NCBI GenBank assembly: GCA_035685165.1
Contig: DASRBI010000019.1
Span: 248,001-312,000, forward strand
Reading direction: 5' to 3'
Source: DATFDN01 sp035685165
GTDB lineage: Bacteria; Pseudomonadota; Alphaproteobacteria; Acetobacterales; Acetobacteraceae
DNA: 64,000 bases
Shown here: one piece after another, positions 49,765 to 58,938 of the stretch
Layout: the number at the start of each line of letters is the position of its first letter
How positions within the stretch are numbered: position 1 is the stretch's first letter
Made by a program: the position numbers and the translations under genes
The notes under the pieces: generated by a model
What the model was told of the DNA's origin: nothing
Database searches by the model: none
The model's input: the letters and a program-made list of their open reading frames with translations, nothing else

Positions 49765-52041
49765 CTATTTCCGCGCGGCGTCCAGCGCGGCGCGCACCTT
49801 GGGCGGCGACATCGGCAAATCGCGCAGCCGGAGGCCCGTCGCGGCGCGAATCGCGTTGCCGACGGCGGCCATCGGCGGGACGATCGGTACCTCGCCGACG
49901 CCGCGTGCGCCGAACGGATGGCGCGGATTGGGCACCTCCACCAGCACCGCCTCGATGCGCGGCAGGTCGGAGGCCACCGGCACGCGGTAGTCGAGGAAGC
50001 CCGGGTTCTCCATCCGGCCCTGCGAATCGTAGATGTATTCCTCGTTCAGCGCCCAGCCGATGCCCTGCGCGGCACCGCCCTGGATTTGGCCCTCCACATA
50101 GGCGGGATGGATCGCCTTGCCGACGTCCTGCACCGCCGTGTAGCGCAGGATCTTCACCGCGCCGGTTTCGGGATCGACCTCCACGTCGCAGATATGGCAC
50201 CCGAAGCCGGGCCCGGCGCCTTGCGCGTTGAGCGAGACCTCCGAGCTGATCGGGCCGCCGGTGCGGGCGGCCTTGAGCGCGATGTCGGCGAGCGACAGCG
50301 GCTCGAAGCCCCCGGCGTTCGAACCGGCGGGGTAGGCCGCGCCGTCCTTCCACTCCACCGCCTCGGCGGGGATTTCCCAGATCTGCGCGGCGCGCGCCTT
50401 GAGCTGCTCGACCACCTTCTCGGCGGCTTGCGTCACCGCCATGCCGGTCGCGAAGGTGACGCGCGAGCCGCCCGTGAGGTGCGTGAAGCCGATCGAGGCG
50501 GTGTCGCCGACGATCGGGCGCACCTTTTCCACCGGAATGCCGAGCACCTCGGCCGCCATCATCGCCATCGAGGCGCGCGAGCCGCCGATATCGGGATTGC
50601 CGGAAACCACCGTCGCCGTGCCGTCCTCGTTGATGTGCACGGCCGCCGAGGACTCGCCGCCGATATTGAACCAGAAGCCACAGGCAACGCCGCGCCCCTG
50701 ATTCTTGCCGAGCGGGGCAGTGTAGTGCGGATGGGCGCGCGCGGCGCGGATCGTTTCCAGGAAACCGATGTCGCGGAAGCTCGGCCCGTAATGGGTCTTG
50801 CTGCCGTCGCGCACTGCGTTCTTCTCGCGCAGCGCGATCGGGTCCATCTCGAGCTTGCGCGCCAGCTCGTCGAGCGCGCTTTCCACCGCCCAGGACGAGA
50901 TGGGCGCGCCGGGGGCGCGATACGCGGCGACCTTCGGGCGGTTGGAGACGACGTCGAAGCCCTCCACCTCCACGTTCGGCAGGTCATACATGGCGAAGCC
51001 GCACATGCAGCCGGGGCCGACCGGCGAACCGGGGAAAGCGCCCGCCTGATACTTGAGCACCTGCTGAGCGGCGACGATGGTGCCGTCCTTCCTGGCGCCG
51101 ATCTTCACCTCGACCACGGCGCCCGAGGTGGGGCCGGAGGCGCGGAACACCTCCTCGCGTGTCATCACGATCTTCACCGGGCGGCCGGATTTCTTGGAAA
51201 GGGCGAGCGCCAGCGGCTCCAGGTAAACCAGCGTCTTGCCGCCGAAGCCGCCGCCGATCTCGAGCGGCACGGCACGGATATTGGCGATGTCCCAGCCGAG
51301 CAGCTTGGCGCAGTAGGCGCGCACCATGAACTGGCCCTGCGAGGAGCTGTAGATCTGCGCCTGCCCGTCGGCGGCGACCGCGCACAGGGCGGCGTGGGGC
51401 TCGATATAGGCCTGATGCACGGGCTGGGTGGTGTAGCGGCCTTCGACAATCACCTCGGCCTCACGGAACCCGGCCGCCACGTCGCCCTTCTTAAAGTGCA
51501 GGCGCTTGGCGATGTTGGAGGGCTTGGTCGGCTTCGGTTCGACGCCTTGCGTGAACAGGTCCTCGTGCAGTATCGGCGCGTCGGGGCGCATCGCCTCCTC
51601 CACGTCGATCACGTGCGGCAGCACCTCGTATGTCACGTCGATCAGCGCCAGCGCCGCGTCGGCGACCGACTGCGAGATGGCGGCGACCGCGGCGACGGCG
51701 TGGCCCTCGTAAAGCGCCTTGTCGCGCGCCATGCAGTTGCGCGAGAGGTCGCGGAAGTTCATCGGCCCTTCGCCGACGAACGCTTCTTCGGAGGCGATGT
51801 CGGGGAAATCCTTGGCGGTGACGACCGCTTTCACGCCAGGCAGCTTCTCGGCCTTCGAGGTGTCGATGCCGAGGATGCGTGCATGGGCGTGCGGGCTGCG
51901 CAGAACCTTGCCCCACAACATGCCGGGCAGCACCATGTCGGCGCCGAACTGGGCGCGTCCGGTAACTTTATCGACGCCATCCGGGCGCACCGGGCGGGTG
52001 CCGACGACCTTCAGCTCGGGCTTGGAGACGATGTAGTTCAT
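49765..52041 (-). CDS. molybdenum hydroxylase, large (molybdopterin-binding) subunit
   Basis: A 758-aa subunit of the xanthine dehydrogenase/CO-dehydrogenase-type family, binding the molybdopterin-cytosine-dinucleotide cofactor. It has GGGFGGKTLVYLEP, VAYRAPGAP (instead of the VAYRCSFR loop of CO dehydrogenase), and GARGVGE with the catalytic Glu at about residue 717. It hydroxylates an aldehyde or N-heterocycle such as an aromatic CoA, nicotinate or purine. It is the last gene of a medium-small-large operon and overlaps the small-subunit gene by ATGA. The substrate is not deducible. Confidence 0.93.
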   Translation of the reverse strand: MNYIVSKPELKVVGTRPVRPDGVDKVTGRAQFGADMVLPGMLWGKVLRSPHAHARILGIDTSKAEKLPGVKAVVTAKDFPDIASEEAFVGEGPMNFRDLSRNCMARDKALYEGHAVAAVAAISQSVADAALALIDVTYEVLPHVIDVEEAMRPDAPILHEDLFTQGVEPKPTKPSNIAKRLHFKKGDVAAGFREAEVIVEGRYTTQPVHQAYIEPHAALCAVAADGQAQIYSSSQGQFMVRAYCAKLLGWDIANIRAVPLEIGGGFGGKTLVYLEPLALALSKKSGRPVKIVMTREEVFRASGPTSGAVVEVKIGARKDGTIVAAQQVLKYQAGAFPGSPVGPGCMCGFAMYDLPNVEVEGFDVVSNRPKVAAYRAPGAPISSWAVESALDELARKLEMDPIALREKNAVRDGSKTHYGPSFRDIGFLETIRAARAHPHYTAPLGKNQGRGVACGFWFNIGGESSAAVHINEDGTATVVSGNPDIGGSRASMAMMAAEVLGIPVEKVRPIVGDTASIGFTHLTGGSRVTFATGMAVTQAAEKVVEQLKARAAQIWEIPAEAVEWKDGAAYPAGSNAGGFEPLSLADIALKAARTGGPISSEVSLNAQGAGPGFGCHICDVEVDPETGAVKILRYTAVQDVGKAIHPAYVEGQIQGGAAQGIGWALNEEYIYDSQGRMENPGFLDYRVPVASDLPRIEAVLVEVPNPRHPFGARGVGEVPIVPPMAAVGNAIRAATGLRLRDLPMSPPKVRAALDAARK

Positions 52042-52526
52042 GCCGCGCTCCTCTCTCCGCGCATCTCGGCCGCCGCATCGAGCACGGCCGCGATTATCTT
52101 GTCATAGCCGGTGCACCGGCAGAGGTTGCCGGCGAGCCAGTAGCGCGCCTCCTCCTCGGTCGGGTTCGGGTTCTCGTCCAGCAGCGCCTTAGAGGCGACG
52201 ATCAGGCCCGGCGTGCAGAACCCGCATTGCAAGGCGGCGTGCTCCAGGAACTTGCGCTGCACCGGATGCAGCGTGTCGCCCTCGGCGACGCCCTCCACCG
52301 TGACGATGCTGCGGCCTTCCGCCTCCACGCCCAACATCAGGCAGGAGCAGACGAGCTTGCCATCGCAGATCACGCTGCACGCGCCGCAATCGCCGGAGGC
52401 GCAGCCTTCCTTACTGCCGGTCAGGTTGAGCGTGTTGCGGAGCACGTCGAGCATCGTCTCCTGCGTCTCGCAGAGAAACTCGACCGGCTCGCCGTTGATG
52501 GTGGTGGTGACGTGATGCTTGCTCAT
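52038..52526 (-). CDS. molybdenum hydroxylase, small [2Fe-2S] subunit
   Basis: A 162-aa electron-transfer subunit with two [2Fe-2S] clusters. The plant-ferredoxin-like one uses Cys42, Cys47, Cys50 and Cys62 (GCASGDCGAC). The second, all-helical one uses Cys101, Cys104, Cys136 and Cys138 (CGFCTPG, CRCTGY). It carries electrons from the Mo site to the FAD subunit. The ATG was chosen because MSKHHVTTTINGE matches family N-termini. It sits 10 bases after the FAD subunit gene. Confidence 0.96.
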   Translation of the reverse strand: MSKHHVTTTINGEPVEFLCETQETMLDVLRNTLNLTGSKEGCASGDCGACSVICDGKLVCSCLMLGVEAEGRSIVTVEGVAEGDTLHPVQRKFLEHAALQCGFCTPGLIVASKALLDENPNPTEEEARYWLAGNLCRCTGYDKIIAAVLDAAAEMRGERSAA

Positions 52527-52536
52527 TGCGTGTCCT

Positions 52537-53409
52537 TCAGCCGCGCGCCTTGGCGCGCTCGTAAGCGATGGCGGCGGTGCGGCGGGCGAGCACGCCCGCG
52601 ACTTTGGTGCGGTATTCGATCGTCCCGCGTTTGTCGTTGATCGGCTTGCAGACGGACTGCGCTGCCCGGTCGAGCTTGGCGAGTGCCGCCTCGTCGAGCG
52701 TGGAGCCGACCAGCGCGGCCGCAGCCTCCGGCGCCAACACCGGGGTCGGCGCGACGGCGCCGAGGCACACCCGGGCGGCGATGATCTTGCCCCCCGCATC
52801 GAGCGTCAGGCTGACGCCGCAGCCGACCACGGCGATGTCCATCTCGGTGCGCGGGATGAAGCGCAGATAGGCATCGCCCGTGCGCGGCGCGGGTTTCTGC
52901 AGGCGGAAGGCGACTATGAACTCGCCGCGCCCGAGCGAGGTGCGGCCGGGGCCGGTTGGGATCTGTTCGACCGGCACCTCGCGCTGGCCGTTGGGCCCCG
53001 CGATGACCGCGATGGCTCCGGCGGCGATCATCGCCGGCACGCTGTCGGCGGCCGGCGAGGCGTTGCAGAGATTGCCGGCGAGCGTGGCCCGGCCCTGGAT
53101 TTGCTGGGAGCCGATCAGGTCCATCGCCTCCACGACGCCGGGGAAGGCGCGCTTCAGCCCCTCATGCGCTTCCACCACGGCGCCCGGCGTGGCGGCGCCG
53201 ATGACGAACGCGCCGCTCTCCTCGCTTATGCCGATAAGGCCGGGGATGCGTTTCGTATCCACGATCAGGTCGGGTCGCACCCGGCCCGAGCGAAGCTGGA
53301 CCAGAAGGTCGGTGCCGCCCGAGAGCACCTTCGCGGTGCCGGATGCGCCGGCGAGCAGGGCGACGGCCTCTTTCACCGTGGTCGGCGCGGCATAGTTCAA
53401 CGCTGGCAT
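52537..53409 (-). CDS. molybdenum hydroxylase, medium FAD-binding subunit
   Basis: A 290-aa FAD subunit of the same hydroxylase. AKVLSGGTDLLVQLRSG and ATLAGNLCNASPAADSVPAM are the two FAD-binding motifs of the CoxM/XDH family. It takes electrons from the Fe-S subunit and passes them to an acceptor. It is the first gene of the operon; the 206 bases upstream to the small lipoprotein gene probably contain the promoter. Molybdenum-cofactor maturation genes are not nearby. Confidence 0.95.
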   Translation of the reverse strand: MPALNYAAPTTVKEAVALLAGASGTAKVLSGGTDLLVQLRSGRVRPDLIVDTKRIPGLIGISEESGAFVIGAATPGAVVEAHEGLKRAFPGVVEAMDLIGSQQIQGRATLAGNLCNASPAADSVPAMIAAGAIAVIAGPNGQREVPVEQIPTGPGRTSLGRGEFIVAFRLQKPAPRTGDAYLRFIPRTEMDIAVVGCGVSLTLDAGGKIIAARVCLGAVAPTPVLAPEAAAALVGSTLDEAALAKLDRAAQSVCKPINDKRGTIEYRTKVAGVLARRTAAIAYERAKARG

Positions 53410-53615
53410 GTTCGCTCCTGTCGTCGCGCGCCGGGGCGCGCGCGTTACTCTCCCCGCTCGCGGGTCGCTGGATCGCAATTACTCTACCGCGCAGTAGGCC
53501 GCCCGGGTCAAGGCGAGGCGGGCGAAGATTGCCTGCCCGCACAGGCCGACAAATCCTATGGCGGGGCCGGAACAGGCTGATTATACGGGCTCCTAACTGC
53601 GTGATTGTGACCGTG

Positions 53616-53819
53616 ATGGGGTTTCTCGTCGTTCTGCCCTTGCTGTTGGCGCTCGCGGCCTGTGCCGGGGCGGGCGCGACCGCCGCCGATGATGCGGCGC
53701 CGCCGGTCGGCATCTTTGCCCGCCAGCAGCAGGTGGATCGCGACGTGCAGGCGATCCTGCAGGGCATGAGCGCAGCCCGCGCCCAGGCCGACGCGGTGGC
53801 GCGCGCCCGCACGCCCTGA
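53616..53819 (+). CDS. small predicted lipoprotein
   Basis: A 67-aa protein with a hydrophobic leader (VVLPLLLALAAC) ending in a lipobox, followed by an alanine-rich segment and a helix (ARQQQVDRDVQAILQGM). Third-position GC is high, which supports coding. I do not recognise a family. A GTG one codon upstream is an alternative start, and neither has a clear ribosome site. It lies between the molybdenum hydroxylase and the old-yellow-enzyme gene. Confidence 0.6.
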   Translation: MGFLVVLPLLLALAACAGAGATAADDAAPPVGIFARQQQVDRDVQAILQGMSAARAQADAVARARTP

Positions 53820-53886
53820 GCACCGGCGCGGTTCCCGGCGCCGGCCGCGGCGCCTATGTGAGGACCCCCAACGCGCAGAGAGCCGA

Positions 53887-54966
53887 ATGACGCACATCCC
53901 GCTGCTGTTCCAGCCGGTCAGCTTCCGTTCCGTCACCGCGCGCAACCGCATCGTGGTCTCGCCCATGTGCCAATACAGCGCCGAAGACGGTCTGGGGAAC
54001 GACTGGCACATCCAGAATCTCGGCGCCAAGGCTGCCGGCGGGGCGGGCATCGTGTTCGTCGAGGCGACCCACGTTTCGGCGCCGGGCCGGATCACGCATC
54101 ACTGCCTCGGGCTGTGGAACGAGGCGCACCAGGCATTCCTGGCGCGGATCGCCGCCCTGATCGGCGGGCTCGGCGCGGTGCCGGCGATTCAGCTCGCCCA
54201 TGCCGGGCGCAAGGGCTCGAGCAAGCGGCCCTGGGAGGGCGGGGGCGTGATCCTGCCCGATCAGGGGGGCTGGGTGCCGCTGGCGCCGAGTCCGATCCCG
54301 TTCCACGACGAAGGGGTCGCGCCGCACGAGCTGAGCAAGGCCGAGATCGCGGAGGTGGTGGCGCAGTTCGCCCGCGCCGCGCGGAGGGCGCGAGAGGCAG
54401 GGTTCCGCATCATCGAATTGCATGCCGCGCACGGCTACCTGATCCACGAGTTCCTCTCGCCGATCGCCAACCGGCGCACCGATGCCTATGGCGGCGATCT
54501 GGCGCGCCGGGCGCGCTTCCTCATGGAGACGATCTCCGCCGTGCGGGCCGAGTGGCCCGACGATTTGCCGCTGTTCGTACGGCTTTCCTGCACCGACTGG
54601 ATGCCGGGCGGACTGACGGTCGAGGACGCGGTGGAACTCAGCCGCTGGCTCGCCGAGCGGGGGGATGTCGACCTGATCGATTGCTCATCGGGCGGAATTG
54701 CGCTCGCGCAAGAAATCCCCTCCCTGCATCCGGGCTATCAAGTGCCGTTCGCCGAGGCGGTGCGCGCCGGGGCGGGGATCGCCACGGGGGCGGTAGGGCT
54801 TATCACCGAGCCCACCCATGCCGCCGAGATCGTCGCCAATGGCCGTGCCGACCTCGTGCTCCTGGCCCGCGCGCTACTGGCCGACCCGGCGTGGCCGCTG
54901 CGGGCGGCCAAGGCGCTTGGCGTAAAACCCGAGCTGCCGGCGCAGTACTTGCGCGCGGCCGTATAA
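53887..54966 (+). CDS. NADH:flavin oxidoreductase (old yellow enzyme, YqjM/NamA type)
   Basis: A 359-aa FMN-dependent TIM-barrel ene-reductase. SPMCQYS holds Cys28, the redox-tuning cysteine of the YqjM subclass. Then IQLAHAGRKGS, ELHAAHGYLIHEFLSP, NRRTDAYGG, RLSCTDW and the late DLVLLARALLADP are all typical. It reduces activated C=C bonds with NAD(P)H. No neighbours point to a pathway. Confidence 0.95.
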   Translation: MTHIPLLFQPVSFRSVTARNRIVVSPMCQYSAEDGLGNDWHIQNLGAKAAGGAGIVFVEATHVSAPGRITHHCLGLWNEAHQAFLARIAALIGGLGAVPAIQLAHAGRKGSSKRPWEGGGVILPDQGGWVPLAPSPIPFHDEGVAPHELSKAEIAEVVAQFARAARRAREAGFRIIELHAAHGYLIHEFLSPIANRRTDAYGGDLARRARFLMETISAVRAEWPDDLPLFVRLSCTDWMPGGLTVEDAVELSRWLAERGDVDLIDCSSGGIALAQEIPSLHPGYQVPFAEAVRAGAGIATGAVGLITEPTHAAEIVANGRADLVLLARALLADPAWPLRAAKALGVKPELPAQYLRAAV

Positions 54967-55100
54967 ACAAAAGTTGGAACAGGCCTAAAGTTCAGCAAGC
55001 CGCCGCAACGCACTACAACGTCACCAACGACCAGACGAAGAACAACAACAACGGCAACGGCGGCAACAACCACAACGGCTCACGCCTTGCGTGGCGAGCG
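54967..55100. other. short gap with AAC-rich low-complexity tract
   Basis: Bases 55041-55079 are a run of AAC triplets with GGC and CAC interspersed (asparagine/glycine-rich if read on the plus strand). The composition is unlike the surroundings and no gene boundary is evident, so it may be the end of a decayed gene or a simple-sequence expansion. Confidence 0.45.
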
Positions 55101-56093
55101 TCAGGTGCCGGGGCCGCCCGTTCTTTTGTAGAACAGCACCGTCGCGCGCAGGCTGCCGTCGGCCTGGACGGCGTAATCCGGGAACCGTCCGGCCTCGGTC
55201 CAGCCGAGGGCGCGGTAGAGCCGCTCGGCGTCGTCGGCTTCGTTCGTGTCGAGCGTCAGCAGCGTCCGTCCGGCCGCTGCGGCTTCCTGCTCCAGCAGCT
55301 CCATCAGGGCGCGGCCGAGGCCGCGGCGGCGGGCGGCGGGATGCACGAGCAGCTTTTGCACGTCGGCGCGGTGCGGCTGGTTCTGCGGCGTGTCGAGGCC
55401 GAGCGTCACGACCCCGCGCAGCACGCCGTCGGCCCATGCGGCGAGGATGATCCGCTTGCCGCCAGCGACCTCGGCGGCGTAGCGGCGCCAGAAGGTGCGC
55501 GCCGTCCCGAGCGGCAGCGGCGGCAGGAAAGAAACGGAGGCGCCCGCTTCCACGCAGGCGCACAGCACCTCCGCCAGCGGCCGCTCGGCCGATGCGGCGG
55601 CCGCAGCATCCAGCCGCTCGATGCCGTGCACGGGCTTGGCGTAGTGAAACTCGATCGAGTTGGAGCGGTCGTTGAGCGCGCGGATGGGGCCGGTGCGGAC
55701 ATAGCTTCGCCGCTCGTAGAATCGGTGCGCGCGCTCGAAGCGCGTGTCGCTCCATAGTTGCAGCCGCGCCGCCCCGGCGGCGATCGCATGGGCTTCCGCC
55801 CTGTCGAGCAGCGCATCGGCGAGGCCGGTGCCGCGCTCTGCTCGGGCGACATACATGCGCCCGATCTCCCAAATTCCCGGCTCCTCGGGCCAGGCGGCGA
55901 TCACGCCGACGATGCGGCCCGCCTCCTCGGCGCTCCACAGCGCGCCGCCCTTGCCGGCGTAATGGGAGGCGAGCGCGCGCAATTCCGGCACCTCGCCGTC
56001 CACGTCCATGACGCAGCCGGGGTACTCCGCCCAGCAGCCCCCGATCAGCGCGATGAACCCCGCGGCGTCGGCATCCCGCCCGGGGCGGATCAT
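55101..56093 (-). CDS. tandem-GNAT acetyltransferase
   Basis: A 330-aa protein with two GNAT folds. The first, about residues 1-150, has an acetyl-CoA loop RGTGLADALLDRAE. The second, about 160-330, has RRRGLGRALMELLEQEA. The acceptor is unknown. The ATG overlaps the stop of the upstream aminotransferase (ATGA), so it is the third gene of an aminotransferase-aminotransferase-GNAT operon. An N-acetylation of the aminotransferase product, or detoxification, is a possible reason for the linkage (inference). Confidence 0.87.
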   Translation of the reverse strand: MIRPGRDADAAGFIALIGGCWAEYPGCVMDVDGEVPELRALASHYAGKGGALWSAEEAGRIVGVIAAWPEEPGIWEIGRMYVARAERGTGLADALLDRAEAHAIAAGAARLQLWSDTRFERAHRFYERRSYVRTGPIRALNDRSNSIEFHYAKPVHGIERLDAAAAASAERPLAEVLCACVEAGASVSFLPPLPLGTARTFWRRYAAEVAGGKRIILAAWADGVLRGVVTLGLDTPQNQPHRADVQKLLVHPAARRRGLGRALMELLEQEAAAAGRTLLTLDTNEADDAERLYRALGWTEAGRFPDYAVQADGSLRATVLFYKRTGGPGT

Positions 56094-57292
56094 GCGAGGG
56101 CCGCGCAGAATCTCTGGATGCGCCGGCAGCCCTCCACGAGCACCGCCTCGTCGGCGGCGGTGCTGACGCGCACATAGGGGCTCATGCCGTAGGAAGCGCC
56201 GGGCACCAGCGCCACATACGCCTCTTCCAAGAGCGCGAGCGCGAAATCGGTGTCGGACTTGATGCGCCGCCCACCCGGCGTGGTGCGGTCAAGGCACCCG
56301 GCGACGTTCGGGAACACGTAGAATGCGCCTTCGGGCTTGTGGCAGGAGAGGCCGCGGCAGGCGTTCAGCATTTCCACCGCGAGGTCGCGGCGGCGCTGAT
56401 AGGCCGCCACCATCTCGCCCACGCTCTCCTGCGGCCCGTCGAGCGCCGCCGCCGCCGCCGCCTGGCCGACGGTGGACACGCCCGCCGTCACCTGGCCCTG
56501 CATGTTGACCATCGCCTTGATCAAGGCACGCGGACCGGCGGCGAAGCCGATGCGCCAGCCGGTCATCGCATAGGTCTTGGAGACGCCGCTGATCGTCAGC
56601 ACGCGGTCGCGCAGGTCGGGCGCGACGGCGGCCATGGTGGCGTGGCGGAATCCGTCGAACACCAGATGCTCGTACATGTCGTCCGACATGATCCACACGC
56701 CGGGATGGCGGCGCAGCACGGCGGCGATTGCCGCCAGTTCGTCGGCCGAGCAGGCGGCGCCCGAGGGGTTGTTGGGATTGTTGAGGATCAGCCACTTGCT
56801 GCGCGGGGTCAGCGCCGCCTCGATGTCCTCGGCGCGAGGCTTGAAGCCGTTGTTCTGCGGGCAGGCGACGAACACCGGGCGGCCGTCGAGGAAGTTCGTC
56901 ATCAGCGGATAGGCGTTCCAGGATGGCACCGGGATCACCACCTCGTCGCCCGGATCGACGGTGGCGGCGAGCGCGTTGAAGATCGACTGCTTGCCGCCGT
57001 TGGAGACCGAGATTTCGTCGAGCGCGAAGTCGAGCCCGCTGTCGCGCTTGAACTTGCGCTGGATCGCCTGCTTCAGCGCCGGGACGCCGTCCTGCGGCGG
57101 GTATTTGGTCTCGCCGCGCCGCGCCGCCTCCAGTCCGGCCTCGATCGCGTGGCGCGGAGTGGCAAAAGCGGGCTCGCCCAAGGTCAGTGCGACCACGTCC
57201 TTGCCCGCCGCGCGCAGTTCGCGCGCGCGCACCGTCATCGTGGTGCTGGCCGCGACCTGCACGCGGCCGAGGCGCTGCGCGAGCGCGGGCAT
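56090..57292 (-). CDS. class I aminotransferase (aspartate-type), downstream copy
   Basis: A 400-aa fold-type I PLP enzyme with NNPNNPSG, the lysine K239 in SGVSKTYAMTGWR, and the C-terminal SYGMSPYVRVS. It aligns without gaps to the upstream gene over at least the first 250 residues, so the two are a tandem duplication. Where family members usually read GEPDF(D)TP this copy has GEPAFATP, losing an acidic residue. That may shift specificity away from the canonical aspartate/prephenate type. The start is the ATG overlapping the upstream stop by one base. Confidence 0.9.
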   Translation of the reverse strand: MPALAQRLGRVQVAASTTMTVRARELRAAGKDVVALTLGEPAFATPRHAIEAGLEAARRGETKYPPQDGVPALKQAIQRKFKRDSGLDFALDEISVSNGGKQSIFNALAATVDPGDEVVIPVPSWNAYPLMTNFLDGRPVFVACPQNNGFKPRAEDIEAALTPRSKWLILNNPNNPSGAACSADELAAIAAVLRRHPGVWIMSDDMYEHLVFDGFRHATMAAVAPDLRDRVLTISGVSKTYAMTGWRIGFAAGPRALIKAMVNMQGQVTAGVSTVGQAAAAAALDGPQESVGEMVAAYQRRRDLAVEMLNACRGLSCHKPEGAFYVFPNVAGCLDRTTPGGRRIKSDTDFALALLEEAYVALVPGASYGMSPYVRVSTAADEAVLVEGCRRIQRFCAALA

Positions 57293-58494
57293 CAGCTTAG
57301 CCCGTGGCAGAAGCGGCGGATGCGGCGCATCGCCTCTTGCAGCTGCTCGGTCGAGGTCGCGTAGCTGATGCGGAAATGGCCCGGATAGCAGAAGGCGGCG
57401 CCGTGCACGGTGGCGACCCCCTCCTCGTCGAGAAGTGCCGTGACGAACGCCTCGTCGTCCACGATCTTCGCCCCGCCCGCGCTCGTCTTGCCGATGCAGC
57501 CGTGGATCGAGGGATAGACGTAGAAGGCGCCTTCCGGCTGGTGGCAATTCAGGCCCTTGGCGCGATTGAGTTCGCGCACCACCAGATCGCGTCGCGCCTG
57601 ATAGACCTGCCGCATCGCCTCGACCGAGTCCTGCGGGCCCGTCAGCGCCTCCAGCGCGGCGGCCTGGCTGATCGAGGAGGGGTTGGCGGTCGACTGGCTT
57701 TGCAGCTTGTCCATCGCCTTGATGAGCGCCACCGGCGCGCCCGCGAAGCCGATGCGCCAGCCGGTCATGGCCCAGGACTTGGAGCAGCCGTTCATCGTGA
57801 CGGTGCGCTCGCGCAGGCGCGGCTCCACCTCCAGGATGGTCGCCGGCTTCATCCCGTCATAGGCAAGCTTCTCGTAGATGTCGTCGGTGAACACCCAGAC
57901 GTCCGGGTGGCGCATCAGCACGTCGGTGATCGGCTTCAGCTCGGCCGCGCTGTACGCCGCGCCGGTCGGGTTGCACGGGTTGTTCAGCATGAACCAGCGC
58001 GTACGAGGCGTGATCGCCGCCTCCAGATCCTCGGCGCGCAGCTTGAAGCCCTGGTTCTGACCGCAGGGGATCAGCACCGGCTTGCCGTCCGCGAGCGAGA
58101 CGATATCGGGGTAGCTCACCCAGCAGGGGCTCGGGATGATCACCTCGTCGCCCGCGTTCAGGGTGGCGAGCATGCAATTGAAGATCACCTGCTTGCCGCC
58201 GGTGGAGATGATGATCTCCTCGGGCCGGTAGTCGATGCCGGAATCGCGCAGGAACTTGGCGGCGACCGCCTGGCGTAGCGCGGGCGTGCCGGAGACATCG
58301 GTGTATTTGGTCTCGCCCGCCTCGATCGCGCGGATGGCGGCGTCCTTGATGTTGCGCGGCGTGTCGAAATCGGGCTCCCCGGCGGAGAGCGAGATCACGT
58401 CGCGCCCGGCGGCCTGGAGCGCGCGCGCCTTGGTGGCGACGGCGATGGTCAGGCTCGGGCTGATCCGGTCGAGGCGGTCGGCGGTCAGGCGCAT
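57292..58494 (-). CDS. class I aminotransferase (aspartate-type), upstream copy
   Basis: A 400-aa PLP enzyme of the alphaproteobacterial aspartate/prephenate aminotransferase group: SAGEPDFDTP, NNPCNPTG, lysine K239 in NGCSKSWAMTGWR, and CYPGHFRISYATS near the end. It transfers amino groups between aspartate or an aromatic precursor and 2-oxoglutarate. It is the first gene of the operon with its paralogue and a GNAT protein. The start is the ATG for MRLTADRL, the typical beginning of this group; the frame remains open upstream. Confidence 0.94.
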   Translation of the reverse strand: MRLTADRLDRISPSLTIAVATKARALQAAGRDVISLSAGEPDFDTPRNIKDAAIRAIEAGETKYTDVSGTPALRQAVAAKFLRDSGIDYRPEEIIISTGGKQVIFNCMLATLNAGDEVIIPSPCWVSYPDIVSLADGKPVLIPCGQNQGFKLRAEDLEAAITPRTRWFMLNNPCNPTGAAYSAAELKPITDVLMRHPDVWVFTDDIYEKLAYDGMKPATILEVEPRLRERTVTMNGCSKSWAMTGWRIGFAGAPVALIKAMDKLQSQSTANPSSISQAAALEALTGPQDSVEAMRQVYQARRDLVVRELNRAKGLNCHQPEGAFYVYPSIHGCIGKTSAGGAKIVDDEAFVTALLDEEGVATVHGAAFCYPGHFRISYATSTEQLQEAMRRIRRFCHGLS

Positions 58495-58938
58495 TGTAAA
58501 GGGGTATCCCGGGGAGGTTCGGCGGCGGCGGAACCTAGTCAAGCGGGGGAGTGGGCGCAAATGCCCTGCAGGCAGGCCGCGTATGCGGGAAGGCGCGGCT
58601 CATCGGGGAGGCCGAGGGGCGGCGCGATGACGCCCGCGAAGCCCTGGGCCGGGTCCGGGCGCTCCGAACTTGCGCACCTTTTCCTGGCCGCGCTCGGTCG
58701 CGGCCAGCGCGCGGTCGATGCTGGCGAGCCGTGCCCCGAGAGCGATCGCGGTATCGAGCACTAGTTGCGTCCCGGTATCATGCCGCGCCGACCTTACGGT
58801 GCTTCTGCCTGACGACCCGAAAATAGCCGTCAATGGGCGCGTTGCATTGATCTTCCGGCCACGCCCGCCTACGATTTGCAACCGATTCAACCGCTTGCGC
58901 GCGGCGGAACAAGGGTCGGCGGGTCGGGGAGGGAAATC
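58495..58938. other. gene-poor region with a possible minus-strand coding relic
   Basis: No intact gene is supported in these 444 bases. On the minus strand a GTG-initiated frame at 58761 reads LDTAIALGARLASIDRALAA, then ERGQEKVRKF. One base later another frame reads ERPDPAQGFAGVIAPPLGLP, continuing to ACLQGICAHSPA and a stop at 58539. Joined, they look like a small gene with one extra base near 58672. I do not recognise it, and a competing plus-strand frame overlaps. The rest holds the promoters of the flanking genes. Confidence 0.35.

Noticed and set aside
49918..52107. A 729-codon plus-strand frame opposite the molybdenum hydroxylase subunits
   Set aside because: The minus-strand genes have cofactor motifs and correct family lengths; the plus frame has none.
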